Shown piece after piece: positions 1-8,718 of a stretch of 64,000 bases of DNA. Made by a program: the position numbers and the translations under genes. The notes under the pieces are model-generated. The model did no database searches. It had not been told where the DNA came from and worked only from the letters and a program-made list of their open reading frames with translations. Position 1 is the stretch's first letter. Every line of letters starts with the position of its first letter. The stretch lies in NCBI GenBank assembly GCA_034180415.1, contig JAXFOK010000018.1, positions 1 through 64,000 of the forward strand, read 5' to 3'. The DNA comes from CAKMMH01 sp927798255 (GTDB lineage Bacteria; Bdellovibrionota_C; UBA2361; CAKMMH01).

Positions 1-284
1 GCTTTATTTCCGATACTTATTTTTGATGGATTTCTGATTTCTACATTTTTTCCAAAATATGGACGTTTACCTAGCTTCTTTAAGAATATTTTGTAAACAA
101 ACATTCTTAAAGCTATACCAAAAATACTAGGAACAAGATTGGCAAAAAATACTAAAAATTCGTATGCTAATAAGGTTATATAAGATTTATTATCTCCTAC
201 TATTAAATCTTTATATAACCTAAAAGCATTCTTACTTTCTGTATATTTTTTTTGTGTTTCACTAATTTGTAAATTTGATGACAT
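1..284 (-). CDS. Hexapeptide-repeat acyltransferase, N-terminal part (cut by window edge)
   Basis: The reading frame is open from an ATG at 284 to the left edge, so only the first 94 or so residues are visible. A charged N-terminus is followed by a hydrophobic segment (around residues 42-65, ending near RMFVYKIFLKKLG). After it comes GKNVEIRNPSKISIGNKA, which has the hexapeptide spacing of left-handed beta-helix acyltransferases (LbH family). Members transfer acetyl or acyl groups to sugars of LPS, capsule or glycans. The acceptor cannot be told. No good ribosome binding site is visible before the ATG. It lies downstream of the giant Cys-rich gene on the same strand, 34 bp away, so the two may be co-transcribed. 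Confidence 0.7.
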   Translation of the reverse strand, partial: MSSNLQISETQKKYTESKNAFRLYKDLIVGDNKSYITLLAYEFLVFFANLVPSIFGIALRMFVYKIFLKKLGKRPYFGKNVEIRNPSKISIGNK

Positions 285-318
285 AATATTTTAAATCTAA
301 AACTTATTACATTTAAAG

Positions 319-3300
319 CTAATTACCACTTTCACAAAATGCTTCACCGCAACAAAGATCTCCGTAGTATCCGCTATCATATTCAACGCAACACTTCGGA
401 TGAGGCATAGCATCATTTCTGTGATCATATAAATATTCTGCAAAGAATGCTGTTTGTCCAATCTTTTCTCCAATTTTACATGTAGTAGCCATTCTATTAC
501 CTTCTCTGATACATACATAACCTGACCATATATCAGCACGTCCTATATTCTTTTTACTTAGAACTGGGCAACATTGCTCTTCACCATCAAAACTAGTTCC
601 ATGATATTGTGGTTTACAACTACAAGTCTTATATGGTTTATCAGATTCCATACGACATGGAACATTCTCAGGATCACCCACATCAAGGTGAGGTTTAAAT
701 AGGAATTGAGCAAGACAACAATAATTTTCACCATCTGATAACTTACAACCATTCTCGTAAGAACAGTCAGCCCCCTCCCCGGCGATATAACCATATGGAC
801 AACATTGAGATTCCTCGCTTTCTCCACATTGACTATTTGGTTGACAAGTTTGACCTTCAGGACAACAAGAAGTACCACAAAGTTCATCTTCACAACACTT
901 ATTACCATTATCATATACAAAATTAATACCGCAACATTTAGTACCGATAACCTTATTTAAAGTTTCACCATTAACGCCTTCGACTTCACAACAATTAGCA
1001 TGCATCTCATCATCAAGATAAGCTTTAAATCTCTCTTGGCAACATACCTGGCCTCCATCGCCGCCCATTTTATATTCACCATTGCAGCATTTACCTTCAT
1101 TATTATCAACATAATATTGTCCCTCGCAACACTTAGCATTTCCATCACTGTCAAGGTAACCTTTCTTGCCATCAGTACAACAAACCTGTTGTCCAACAAA
1201 ATCATATATTGTACCATCACAACATCCAGCAACTCCTTGATTAGTATAATATTTGTCACTAGGACAACAATGTTTCTTGCCATGGAAATCTGTAAATACC
1301 TTATCATCACTACCACAACATGTAAGTTTACCATCTGCTCCAATGCCCGCATTGATTTTTCCGCTAGCATTTCTTTCGCAACATACGGCAGAACTTCCAT
1401 CATCTGAATACTCTAAATCCCATTTTTGTCTTCCATTTGTTTTTTTCTCATTTGTTGGGCAACAAGCTACTTTACCACTTTGAGCATTAAAGAATGTCGT
1501 ACCATTACAACATTGTGGCTCATTATTTTCATCTAAGTAAGGAGCTCCCACTTCACAGCATTTATATATTTTTCTAACACTAATATCACTAATTCCATCA
1601 TCTGAATATGTATCACTATATCTACTATTGTCAGAATTAGTAGTATAAGAATAACTACTATTAGTTGTATTCTTCGAACTAGCAGAACTTGTATGGCCAC
1701 CTTCTACTATCTCGAATTCTCCCCATGTACCATTACAACAAGCCAAACTTCCGTCATCTAATTCATGTACATTCCCACTACCACAACATACGCTAACATC
1801 ACGACCATTTTCATCAGTGAAAGTAATAACTTCATTTATCACTTCACCATTTTCATCTTCTGTTACACAACAATCTTGTATTGCGTCTCCATTATCCGTA
1901 TAACCAGACGTAAAAATTTCATTTGGTGTGAGACAACATTTGTGTCCTCTTACAAATGCATCATGATTAAATAGTCCTATTACATATGACCAATCAGCAA
2001 CGCGTGACTGATCTTCTAATTCATCATACCTAAGTGTCATACGTTCTCCTTCATTAGCTACAGGAGCAACACATCTCTCACTTGGGCAACAAGTCCCCCC
2101 ACAGAAAACGTCGTTCTCGCCTCTACAACATGTTTGAGCTTCTTTGACGGTAAGCCCTCCACCTGTAGCTTGCAATGCTATCATAGAACCTTTAATAGGA
2201 GCACAATATTTGGCATCACTGTCAAATTGGAAATCCGTTCCTCCTTGTCCATATACACCACCTGTTACATGAACTGAACCTGTAACTGGGCAACATGAAG
2301 TACCACCGCAAAAATTAGCTCCTTGGGCACAACAAACAGGAATATGTGAAAATTGGCTATATCCGTGAAATACTGGAGCTTCATTTGGACAACATACAAA
2401 AATATTATTTACTTCAGGATAAGTCTTAAATCCTTCTGGACAACCAGATTCACAAGTAAATACGACTCTTCCGTCAGGATAATTAGCATAATGAGGTACT
2501 TGATTATCTTCACAACATATTGGTGAATTAACTCCATCTTGTGGATCATGATAATTCCTATTCTCACAGCATCCTTCTCCAGGGTTTCCTTCTTCATCAT
2601 TACAACACCTATTATTATTTCCACTTGGATTACTATCACCTTCAGGGTCATCCATGCATACATAACCATCAGGACAACGGCATCCACCTCCAAAAGGAGT
2701 ATTAGTAGCTGTTGGTACGACAGGTGTATTAGTTGGAGTATTTGTTGGTGGTTCCGGCGTATTTGTGTTTGTCGGAGGAATAGGTGTATTTGTGTCTGTT
2801 GGAGGAACTGGTGTATCTGTTGGCGTATCTGTTGGTGTTACCGGCGTATCAGTCGGTGTTGATGTAATAATAACGCATACTTTATTTACACAAGTTTCAT
2901 CAACCCCACAACAAGTCGTATCACATTGTTTATCGATATCGCAAGTTAACAGAGTTGGAGTATTAGTAGGTGGAATAGGTGTATTTGTATCCGTTGGCGG
3001 AACTTGCGTATTAGTATTTGTTGGCGGAACAGGCGTATTTGTATTTGTTGGAGGAACAGGCGTTTCTGTCACTATTTCAGTAACCACGATAATAGGTGTA
3101 TTGGTATTTGTTGGAGGAATTGGAGTATTGGTATTTGTTGGCGTAACAAAGCCACATGTTTTATTACCGTTTTTGCCTTCTACACACTCTTGGCCTTCCT
3201 CGCAGCATTGAGTATCACATATTCTATCTAAAGGACAGCATAAAGAGGATTCTGCATTTAAACATTGCTCAGTTCCTGTACAGCAAATATTGCCACATAT

Positions 3301-4224
3301 ACTATTAGGCGTACAACATTCTTCATCACCACTACTATCGCATTTAATACCCTTTAACCCTGGAGCACAACATAAAACACCGCACACTCTTTCAGTTGGA
3401 CATGGAACATTTGCATAAATTCTTGGCTTACCAGAATGGTACATTTTACGAGTAAAGCCTTTATCATTATCTCCTAAATAAAATGAAAACAATCCTTTTT
3501 CTTTAATGACATCTACTTCTGCACTTATTACCCCATCATGCTTTAACTCACTAAGTACACTTTCCGTTGCTCTATCAACTTTAAAATCATACACTCTAAC
3601 TTTAGCATCTCTTGCTTCTTTCCCCTCACTAGCTGGAACATGCACTGTAACTGTTGAACCATTATTATAATTAATATAAAAACCTGGTAATAGCACCGCA
3701 ACCTTTGCCATGCATTTTCTATCACCTTCATCACCTTTATCACCTTTATCACCTTTATCAGAAGAATAATTAAATCTAGGAGTAAATTCATCATAAACGC
3801 CACCTAAATCTTCTTGTTTTGCAACTTCATATAATGTTTTCCAAAATCTACACAATGCTTTTTCTTCATGACATATTCCATCGCCCAAGCTACAAATTTC
3901 GCAGTGGCGAGTAGAACAACATGAATCCTCACTACAACAATTTAATTCATAATTCTCATCGCACGTTATAAATTTATTTTTATATGTTATAAGGACACTT
4001 GCTGATTCATCAACAAACAAATCACTTTTTGACTCGGCAGTTTTAACTACTGATTCAAGTCTATTATTAACCACCATATCTTTATAAGCCATGGTTCCTA
4101 ATTCAATTATTCCAAATGCTAACGCTAAAAAAACTAGAATAGCGACTATAAGACTAATTGTAACTTCACCTAAATTTCTTTTGTTAAACTTATCAAGTAA
4201 ATTACTTATAATATTTTTAATCAT
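319..4224 (-). CDS. Giant membrane-anchored cysteine-rich protein with Cys-Cys pairs and PT-rich linker
   Basis: This 1301-residue protein is not a family I can name. Near the N-terminus (about residues 20-45, VTISLIVAILVFLALAFG) there is one hydrophobic helix after a short basic stretch. That suggests N-in, C-out anchoring like pilin- or TadE-type proteins, but I see no clear prepilin cleavage motif. A short collagen-like GDKGDKGDEGD run lies near residue 160. At about residues 360-530 there are repeats of PPTNTNTP, typical of extended extracellular linkers. From about residue 270 to the end I count some 40 Cys-Cys pairs, commonly as CCxxG, CCNG or CCP units spaced 15-40 residues apart, so a heavily disulfide-bonded exported protein is likely. 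A surface or adhesive role is inference. The AGGTTA before the ATG is a weak ribosome binding site. Confidence 0.8.
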   Translation of the reverse strand: MIKNIISNLLDKFNKRNLGEVTISLIVAILVFLALAFGIIELGTMAYKDMVVNNRLESVVKTAESKSDLFVDESASVLITYKNKFITCDENYELNCCSEDSCCSTRHCEICSLGDGICHEEKALCRFWKTLYEVAKQEDLGGVYDEFTPRFNYSSDKGDKGDKGDEGDRKCMAKVAVLLPGFYINYNNGSTVTVHVPASEGKEARDAKVRVYDFKVDRATESVLSELKHDGVISAEVDVIKEKGLFSFYLGDNDKGFTRKMYHSGKPRIYANVPCPTERVCGVLCCAPGLKGIKCDSSGDEECCTPNSICGNICCTGTEQCLNAESSLCCPLDRICDTQCCEEGQECVEGKNGNKTCGFVTPTNTNTPIPPTNTNTPIIVVTEIVTETPVPPTNTNTPVPPTNTNTQVPPTDTNTPIPPTNTPTLLTCDIDKQCDTTCCGVDETCVNKVCVIITSTPTDTPVTPTDTPTDTPVPPTDTNTPIPPTNTNTPEPPTNTPTNTPVVPTATNTPFGGGCRCPDGYVCMDDPEGDSNPSGNNNRCCNDEEGNPGEGCCENRNYHDPQDGVNSPICCEDNQVPHYANYPDGRVVFTCESGCPEGFKTYPEVNNIFVCCPNEAPVFHGYSQFSHIPVCCAQGANFCGGTSCCPVTGSVHVTGGVYGQGGTDFQFDSDAKYCAPIKGSMIALQATGGGLTVKEAQTCCRGENDVFCGGTCCPSERCVAPVANEGERMTLRYDELEDQSRVADWSYVIGLFNHDAFVRGHKCCLTPNEIFTSGYTDNGDAIQDCCVTEDENGEVINEVITFTDENGRDVSVCCGSGNVHELDDGSLACCNGTWGEFEIVEGGHTSSASSKNTTNSSYSYTTNSDNSRYSDTYSDDGISDISVRKIYKCCEVGAPYLDENNEPQCCNGTTFFNAQSGKVACCPTNEKKTNGRQKWDLEYSDDGSSAVCCERNASGKINAGIGADGKLTCCGSDDKVFTDFHGKKHCCPSDKYYTNQGVAGCCDGTIYDFVGQQVCCTDGKKGYLDSDGNAKCCEGQYYVDNNEGKCCNGEYKMGGDGGQVCCQERFKAYLDDEMHANCCEVEGVNGETLNKVIGTKCCGINFVYDNGNKCCEDELCGTSCCPEGQTCQPNSQCGESEESQCCPYGYIAGEGADCSYENGCKLSDGENYCCLAQFLFKPHLDVGDPENVPCRMESDKPYKTCSCKPQYHGTSFDGEEQCCPVLSKKNIGRADIWSGYVCIREGNRMATTCKIGEKIGQTAFFAEYLYDHRNDAMPHPKCCVEYDSGYYGDLCCGEAFCESGN
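2690..3150 (-). repeat. Tandem coding repeats for a PPTNTNTP linker
   Basis: Within the Cys-rich gene, degenerate repeats encode P-P-T-N/D-T-N-T-P units. They occur in two blocks separated by a Cys-bearing segment with one TTCC motif. Neighbouring units are near-identical at the DNA level, so the tract could change length by slippage or recombination. Confidence 0.75.
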
Positions 4225-4451
4225 TTTTAACCTATTTTATGAAAAAATTTTTGGAATTTAAGTTTATAAAGATTATCTTTAAAAATTATAACAGCTCAAG
4301 TTAGAAGTTTGAATTAGTAAAAGGCTAGTGTCAATATTAAAAATTTTAGTAAATAGTGAAACCTAAAAAATCAGAAACAGGGTTTAGGCTTCAGGTAACA
4401 GGTTTCAGGATTCAAACACAGTATCAATTTTTAAACTTCTTCACCACGCTC
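4225..4451. other. Intergenic, no gene seen
   Basis: I see no coding frame here. The stretch holds short inverted words around GAAACCT (near 4369) and AGGTTTC (near 4426), and a run of CAG-containing words. Similar text (CCTGAAACCTG style) recurs near 5940-5970 and 19840. It leads straight into the paired palindromic elements. Confidence 0.4.
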
Positions 4452-4576
4452 ATTTAAGGGGCGAGGCGCGGAAAAGACAAGGCACTTTTGTGCAAACGAA
4501 CGATGGTGTAGTTATCCTACAGCGAGTGAAGTTCGCACAAAAATAACGAAGTATTTTCCGATGCATCGCTTTAAAT
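4452..4576 (+). repeat. Stop-codon palindromic element, copy A
   Basis: This 125-bp imperfect palindrome has outer arms ATTTAAGGGGCGA and ATCGCTTTAAAT. Subterminal blocks GGCGCGGAAAAGACAAGGCA (left) and AATAACGAAGTATTTTCCGA (right) flank an inner stem TTTGTGC...GCACAAA. It is a near copy of the element at 4592-4720, 140 bp upstream, and lies in tandem with it. Confidence 0.85.
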
Positions 4577-4591
4577 AATTACTTCCACGCT

Positions 4592-4720
4592 CGTTTAAGG
4601 GGTGAGGCGCGGAAAAGACAAGGCATTTTTGTGCAAACGAACGATGGTGTAGTTATCCTACAGCGAGTGAAGTTCGCACAAAAATAACGAAGTATTTTCC
4701 GATGCATCGCCCCTTAAACG
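4592..4720 (+). repeat. Stop-codon palindromic element, copy B, overlapping the fliG stop
   Basis: This 129-bp imperfect palindrome has outer arms starting CGTTTAAGGGG and ending CCCCTTAAACG. The right arm contains the fliG stop codon (4714-4716). The interior matches copy A almost base for base. In the fliG transcript it would fold into a long hairpin beginning at the stop codon, which could end or protect the message. Confidence 0.85.
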
Positions 4721-5718
4721 TATTGTTCCTCGGCACCACCGCCTAATGTTATCTTACCTTCAGCTTCTAAACGACGTACGACATCGACGATTCCCTGTTG
4801 AGCTTTTTCAACATCTTTAAGTTTGACCGGTCCTAATGATTCTAGGTCTTCTATAATCATTTCGGCACCACGTTTTGACATATTTTTTAGGATTAAGTCT
4901 TTAAGTTCTGGGCTTGTAATTTTAAGAGCCATAACAAGTTGATCACGAGGAACATCTTTAAGAATTGTTTGAATGCCCCTATCATCAATTGATTTACAAT
5001 CTTCAAATGTAAACATTAAGTTTCTGATATTTTCAGCAAGTTCTGGATACATTTCTTCAATTTCAACAAGAATTCTTTCTTCATTATTTCTATCAACAAA
5101 GTTAAGGATATCAGCAGCGGATTTAGGCCCCCCAACCTCTTCTTCGTGTTCAAGGCCACTAATAAGTTGTGTTCTTAAAACTTCTCGAACTTCATCTACC
5201 ACATCACCTTTTACGTTATTTAAATTTGAAATTCTAATTAAAATATCTGTTTGCATTTCATCGCTCATTGATTGAAGAACGTTTCCTGCTTGTTCAGGAT
5301 TCATTTTTGTCATTAAGAATGCAACTGTTTGTGGGTGTTCTGCTGCAATAAATGGATTTAAAATTTTATCTGGTACTTCTTCAAAAATTGAGCTAATGTC
5401 TTCTTTTCTAACACCTGTAATATAGTCTAGTAAATTTTCACCTGCTTCTTGCGTTCCGAAAGCTTCAGAGATAATTTCTTTTGCAAATTCACGACCATCA
5501 ACAAGAACTTTTTCACCAGCTGTTAGCATTTTTCTAAATTGATTAGTAACTTCAAATTGAGTTTCTCTATCAACTTCAGAAACTGCCATGAATGCACGGC
5601 TTATACGTTTAATTTCTTGTTCAGTTAAGTGTTGAAGAACTTGAGATGCTATCTCTTTTCCTAAACTTAAAAGGCAAACCGCTGCTTTTTCTGTATTTAA
5701 TAGTTCTCTAGGTGCCAT
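4714..5718 (-). CDS. fliG: Flagellar motor switch protein FliG
   Basis: At 334 residues the length matches FliG (about 330-340). The middle domain shows the EHPQ motif at residues 127-130 followed by TVAFLMTKMNPEQAG. The C-terminal torque domain has FTFEDCKSIDDRGIQ and the expected charged helix around ALKITSPELKDLIL. FliG sits at the cytoplasmic face of the flagellar basal body and couples stator ion flow to rotation. No Shine-Dalgarno sequence is obvious before the ATG. It is the last gene of a same-strand run from 10.55 kb (glycosyltransferases, unknown protein, receiver domain), but a 255-bp gap with a hairpin separates it from them. The stop codon lies inside a palindromic element. Confidence 0.95.
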   Translation of the reverse strand: MAPRELLNTEKAAVCLLSLGKEIASQVLQHLTEQEIKRISRAFMAVSEVDRETQFEVTNQFRKMLTAGEKVLVDGREFAKEIISEAFGTQEAGENLLDYITGVRKEDISSIFEEVPDKILNPFIAAEHPQTVAFLMTKMNPEQAGNVLQSMSDEMQTDILIRISNLNNVKGDVVDEVREVLRTQLISGLEHEEEVGGPKSAADILNFVDRNNEERILVEIEEMYPELAENIRNLMFTFEDCKSIDDRGIQTILKDVPRDQLVMALKITSPELKDLILKNMSKRGAEMIIEDLESLGPVKLKDVEKAQQGIVDVVRRLEAEGKITLGGGAEEQYV

Positions 5719-5830
5719 AAAAATTAGTTATATAAAAAATACAAATATTAAAGTTTCTTTATTAGTTTGATGATAAAAAAGCATATTGGATTCTAGAAAA
5801 AGTATTTAAGAAATATGAAAATAACTGACA

Positions 5831-5940
5831 GTTTAACTCACGCGATAGCAGATTGGGTCACTCCTTGCGGGTGCCATTACCCCTTCGGGGTTAAAAAAGT
5901 AAGTGACATTGACCTACTATTTGTGCCACGCGAGTTTACC
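5831..5940. repeat. Imperfect palindrome between receiver gene and fliG
   Basis: Outer arms GTTTAACTCACGCG and CGCGAGTTTAC are nearly complementary. Further in, GGTCACT pairs with AGTGAC, and the apex is CCCCTTCGGGG, a very stable tetraloop hairpin. The interior does not match the fliG/HU/lptB element family. It may act as a terminator or processing site upstream of fliG. Confidence 0.6.
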
Positions 5941-5973
5941 TGAAATCTAACTCCACTGAAACCTGTTCCCTGA

Positions 5974-6372
5974 CTAATTTAGCACTACATCATCTTTAGA
6001 ATATTTTAAAATCATTTCAAATAATGGATCTAAATCCTCTACTTCGTATCTTTTTATAAGAAATTCGCTTGCTCCGTGATTTATTGCAGCATTTTTAATT
6101 TCACTTGATGGATTATCGCTAACAAGAAATGTAGTAATATTTTGATTGTTTAGAGAGTTTAAAATATCAATACTATTTGCATCATCAATATATGCATCTA
6201 AAATTACAATACTACTTGGATCTTTAGCAACTTCTTTTAACGCATTTTTTACGTTATCTTGATATGAAACTTCAATTTTTCCCTTGTAGTTACAAATATC
6301 AATATAATCTTTAATTAAATTTGCATAATTATCTTGATTATCAACAACAACAAGGTTTATACAATTATTCAT
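5974..6372 (-). CDS. Stand-alone response-regulator receiver domain (CheY-like)
   Basis: The 132 residues form one receiver domain. D11 and D14 lie near the acidic pocket after the first strand (NLVVVDNQ), D59 is the likely phospho-acceptor (IVILDAY), S85 takes the Thr/Ser switch place and K107 (FLIKRY) the conserved lysine. There is no output domain, so it probably signals by protein contact as CheY or Spo0F do. AAGGTT precedes the ATG. It lies 48 bp after the unknown 196-residue protein and upstream of fliG, which makes a link to motor control attractive but unproven. Confidence 0.8.
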   Translation of the reverse strand: MNNCINLVVVDNQDNYANLIKDYIDICNYKGKIEVSYQDNVKNALKEVAKDPSSIVILDAYIDDANSIDILNSLNNQNITTFLVSDNPSSEIKNAAINHGASEFLIKRYEVEDLDPLFEMILKYSKDDVVLN

Positions 6373-6420
6373 AAAAGATAACCTTATAAAAAATTACAAG
6401 TTAAAAATTTTTTAATTTTT

Positions 6421-7011
6421 CTAATTTTCTTTTGTATTCTTAATTAATACATCTTCTAAATCATCAAGTTCTGGCTCTAGTTCCTTTTCTAAAAGCTCAC
6501 CTAATGCCCACCAAGATTGATAAAGTTGTTGTTGACAAACTTTTTTACAAGTTTCAAAGATTTTTTCTACATGATCTTTTAGATCATATTTTTCTTTTTG
6601 CTCATCTGTCATAAGAGTAAGAAGAGTTGAATACCAATCAAAAAATGATTTTAATGCCTTTGTAGCGTCTACAAGTTTCTTATTTGCATCAAAACTCTCA
6701 CCGTTTTGAAAAAGTTTTCTAGCGCGGCGAAATTGAAGATAACATTGAGTAATAATATTTGGACAAAGACTTATTCTATCTTCAATATAATGTTCTAATG
6801 TATCTGTTTCAATTTCTAATACATTTGTTTGATAATCAGAAACATAACCATTCCAATCCGCTTCTTCTAAATCTTTTCCATTTAATAAAATACCAGTAAT
6901 AATTTGAGACGGATCAATAGTTGACTTAATAAGCTCTACAAGCTCAGTCATCTTAAGTGAGTTTTGTATTGGTGCTGTCCATTCTTCGCCATTAATTTTT
7001 ATAGATTCCAT
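6421..7011 (-). CDS. Unknown helical protein in the glycosyltransferase-fliG run
   Basis: I do not recognise this 196-residue protein. It is soluble, acidic at the C-terminus (ELEPELDDLEDV) and predicted mostly helical from about residue 75 on. The N-terminal 70 residues look like a small beta-grasp-like region (MESIKINGEEW...ILLNGKDLEEADW). There is no signal peptide or membrane segment. It has a good ribosome binding site (AAGGAAAT) and starts 21 bp after the heptosyltransferase-like gene, so it belongs to that operon and may assist surface or flagellar modification. Confidence 0.7.
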   Translation of the reverse strand: MESIKINGEEWTAPIQNSLKMTELVELIKSTIDPSQIITGILLNGKDLEEADWNGYVSDYQTNVLEIETDTLEHYIEDRISLCPNIITQCYLQFRRARKLFQNGESFDANKKLVDATKALKSFFDWYSTLLTLMTDEQKEKYDLKDHVEKIFETCKKVCQQQLYQSWWALGELLEKELEPELDDLEDVLIKNTKEN

Positions 7012-7032
7012 AATTTTATTTCCTTATTAAAA

Positions 7033-8712
7033 TTACAAGTTAGAAAGAAAATAATTTTCAAGCTTAATTGTTCGTCTCTCCAAATCGTTATATATCTCTT
7101 TAGTTTGAGATGCTAAATCTAGCACTTCGGTTCCAAGAATATTTTCTTTTGAAAAAATAAACATTCTGCTAAGTGGCGCTAATTCTGGCGCATCATATCC
7201 TAACTGCTCAATTTTTCTATCTAATTCCGAAATTTTCTTATTAATATCACCTAATAGTTTTGCTGAAGAATTTTTATCTTTTATTAGCTTTTCAAGCTCA
7301 ACAATAAGTGTTTGTCCCTCTTTTGCACAATTTCTTAGTTCAAATAAATTATGTTTCCAAGGTAAATCATCTGGTAATTCTGTATTAATAGTAATAATCT
7401 TTGTTTCATTTGAATTACTATTTTGATTTACATTTTGACAAACATAATTTCCTAAATCATCAAGCCATAATTTTCTATAAGATTCTCTCATCTTCTTTAT
7501 TGGTTCATTTTCATAATTCAAAGCTTTTAAATCATAAAAACCAAACTCATCAAAATAAGTTCTAAATACTGTCATATTACTATTTTGCACGATTCCTTCT
7601 GGAAGCTCTTTAAAATCTTCTTTTAATCTTAAAAGAACTATTCTTGCAAGGTCCTCTGGATCAAAAGTAAAATGACAAGCAATAGTTGAACAGAGCTTAT
7701 TTGGATTACATGGATAACACCCAATATTTGGTTGAAGTACAATATTTCCGTCACTATATGGCCCTGTTTCAAATCCAAACGCAGAAGCTAAGAACATTGA
7801 TACAACTGGCGTTCCAACTGCAATACTCATATGCATTGTTCCTGTGTCACCTGTTAATAGAAGATCTGACATCTCTAATAATGCTGCAAGTTGAGGAATA
7901 TTTGTTTTTCCAGCTGCGATTACAACGTTGTCGCTATCACATCCTTCTTTAATTGGTTCAATAATTGAAAGTTCCTTTTTAGTACCACTAAGTACCACTC
8001 TAACATTATTTTCTTTTACTAATTTCCTGACACATTTTATAAAATTACTTGGCGCCCATTGCCTTTTTGCTTGGCTTGCGCCTGCTTGAACAACGAGAAG
8101 AGGCCCAGTGTTTGTAAACTTTGCGTCTTGAATAAATTTTTTACAATATTCCCTTGCTTCATCAGAAACTGCAACTTTTAAATAATTAGGATGCTTCTCA
8201 ACATCACCTGCACATCTAAAAATGTCTACAAGATTAAATGGACTATATTTTCTATTTTGATGGAACACTGCTGTTGCAAAAAGTTTTGCCCAATCAGATT
8301 CAATAAGTCTATATCCCTCAGAATCAGCAGTCCACCCTCCTCTTCTCTTAACATCTACAAGACTTAATAAAAGTGCCGTATAAGCCGATGATGACATATT
8401 TAAACAATAATCAAAATTTTTAGATTTTAATTTTTCAACTAATTCATCAACATATTCATATGCATCAATTATTCCGTCTCCCTCTCTTGATATTGAACGC
8501 ACAGTCATTCCTAAATCAATAGGAATCACCTCATCAATTTCTGGAATTGAATAACAAATTGATTCAAATTGTTTCTCAACAAGTACTGTTATTTTAGCAT
8601 TTGGATTTTCTTGTTTTAAACCAATAATTGTTGGAGTTGATTGAATCATATCACCTAAACGAGTGATATTTACAAGAAGAATATTTGTTTTATTTTCAAA
8701 TCTTTTTTTCAT
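7033..8712 (-). CDS. GT9 (heptosyltransferase-like) glycosyltransferase with C-terminal extension
   Basis: The 559 residues begin with ILLVNITRLGDMIQSTP, the family-9 N-terminus. LLVVQAGASQAKRQW and LLTGDTGTMHMSIAVGTPVV follow, the usual donor-binding and catalytic region of ADP-heptose-type transferases. Family members are about 350 residues. Here about 170 extra residues form a helical, coiled-coil-like C-terminus, which is unusual. The start lies 6 bp after the stop of the upstream CgeB-like gene, with AAAGGAG inside that gene's end. LPS core synthesis is the family's usual role. Beside fliG and a CgeB-like enzyme, flagellin or surface-glycan decoration is also likely. Confidence 0.85.
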   Translation of the reverse strand: MKKRFENKTNILLVNITRLGDMIQSTPTIIGLKQENPNAKITVLVEKQFESICYSIPEIDEVIPIDLGMTVRSISREGDGIIDAYEYVDELVEKLKSKNFDYCLNMSSSAYTALLLSLVDVKRRGGWTADSEGYRLIESDWAKLFATAVFHQNRKYSPFNLVDIFRCAGDVEKHPNYLKVAVSDEAREYCKKFIQDAKFTNTGPLLVVQAGASQAKRQWAPSNFIKCVRKLVKENNVRVVLSGTKKELSIIEPIKEGCDSDNVVIAAGKTNIPQLAALLEMSDLLLTGDTGTMHMSIAVGTPVVSMFLASAFGFETGPYSDGNIVLQPNIGCYPCNPNKLCSTIACHFTFDPEDLARIVLLRLKEDFKELPEGIVQNSNMTVFRTYFDEFGFYDLKALNYENEPIKKMRESYRKLWLDDLGNYVCQNVNQNSNSNETKIITINTELPDDLPWKHNLFELRNCAKEGQTLIVELEKLIKDKNSSAKLLGDINKKISELDRKIEQLGYDAPELAPLSRMFIFSKENILGTEVLDLASQTKEIYNDLERRTIKLENYFLSNL

Positions 8713-8718
8713 AAACTT

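Noticed and set aside
2690..3150. Possible CRISPR or mobile repeat
   Set aside because: The repeats stay in frame and encode a PT-rich linker inside a long gene.
1000..3231. Several open frames of 60-148 codons on the plus strand opposite the Cys-rich gene
   Set aside because: They are antisense of repetitive Cys and PT codons, have no ribosome binding sites and overlap one another. The 1301-codon minus frame explains the region.
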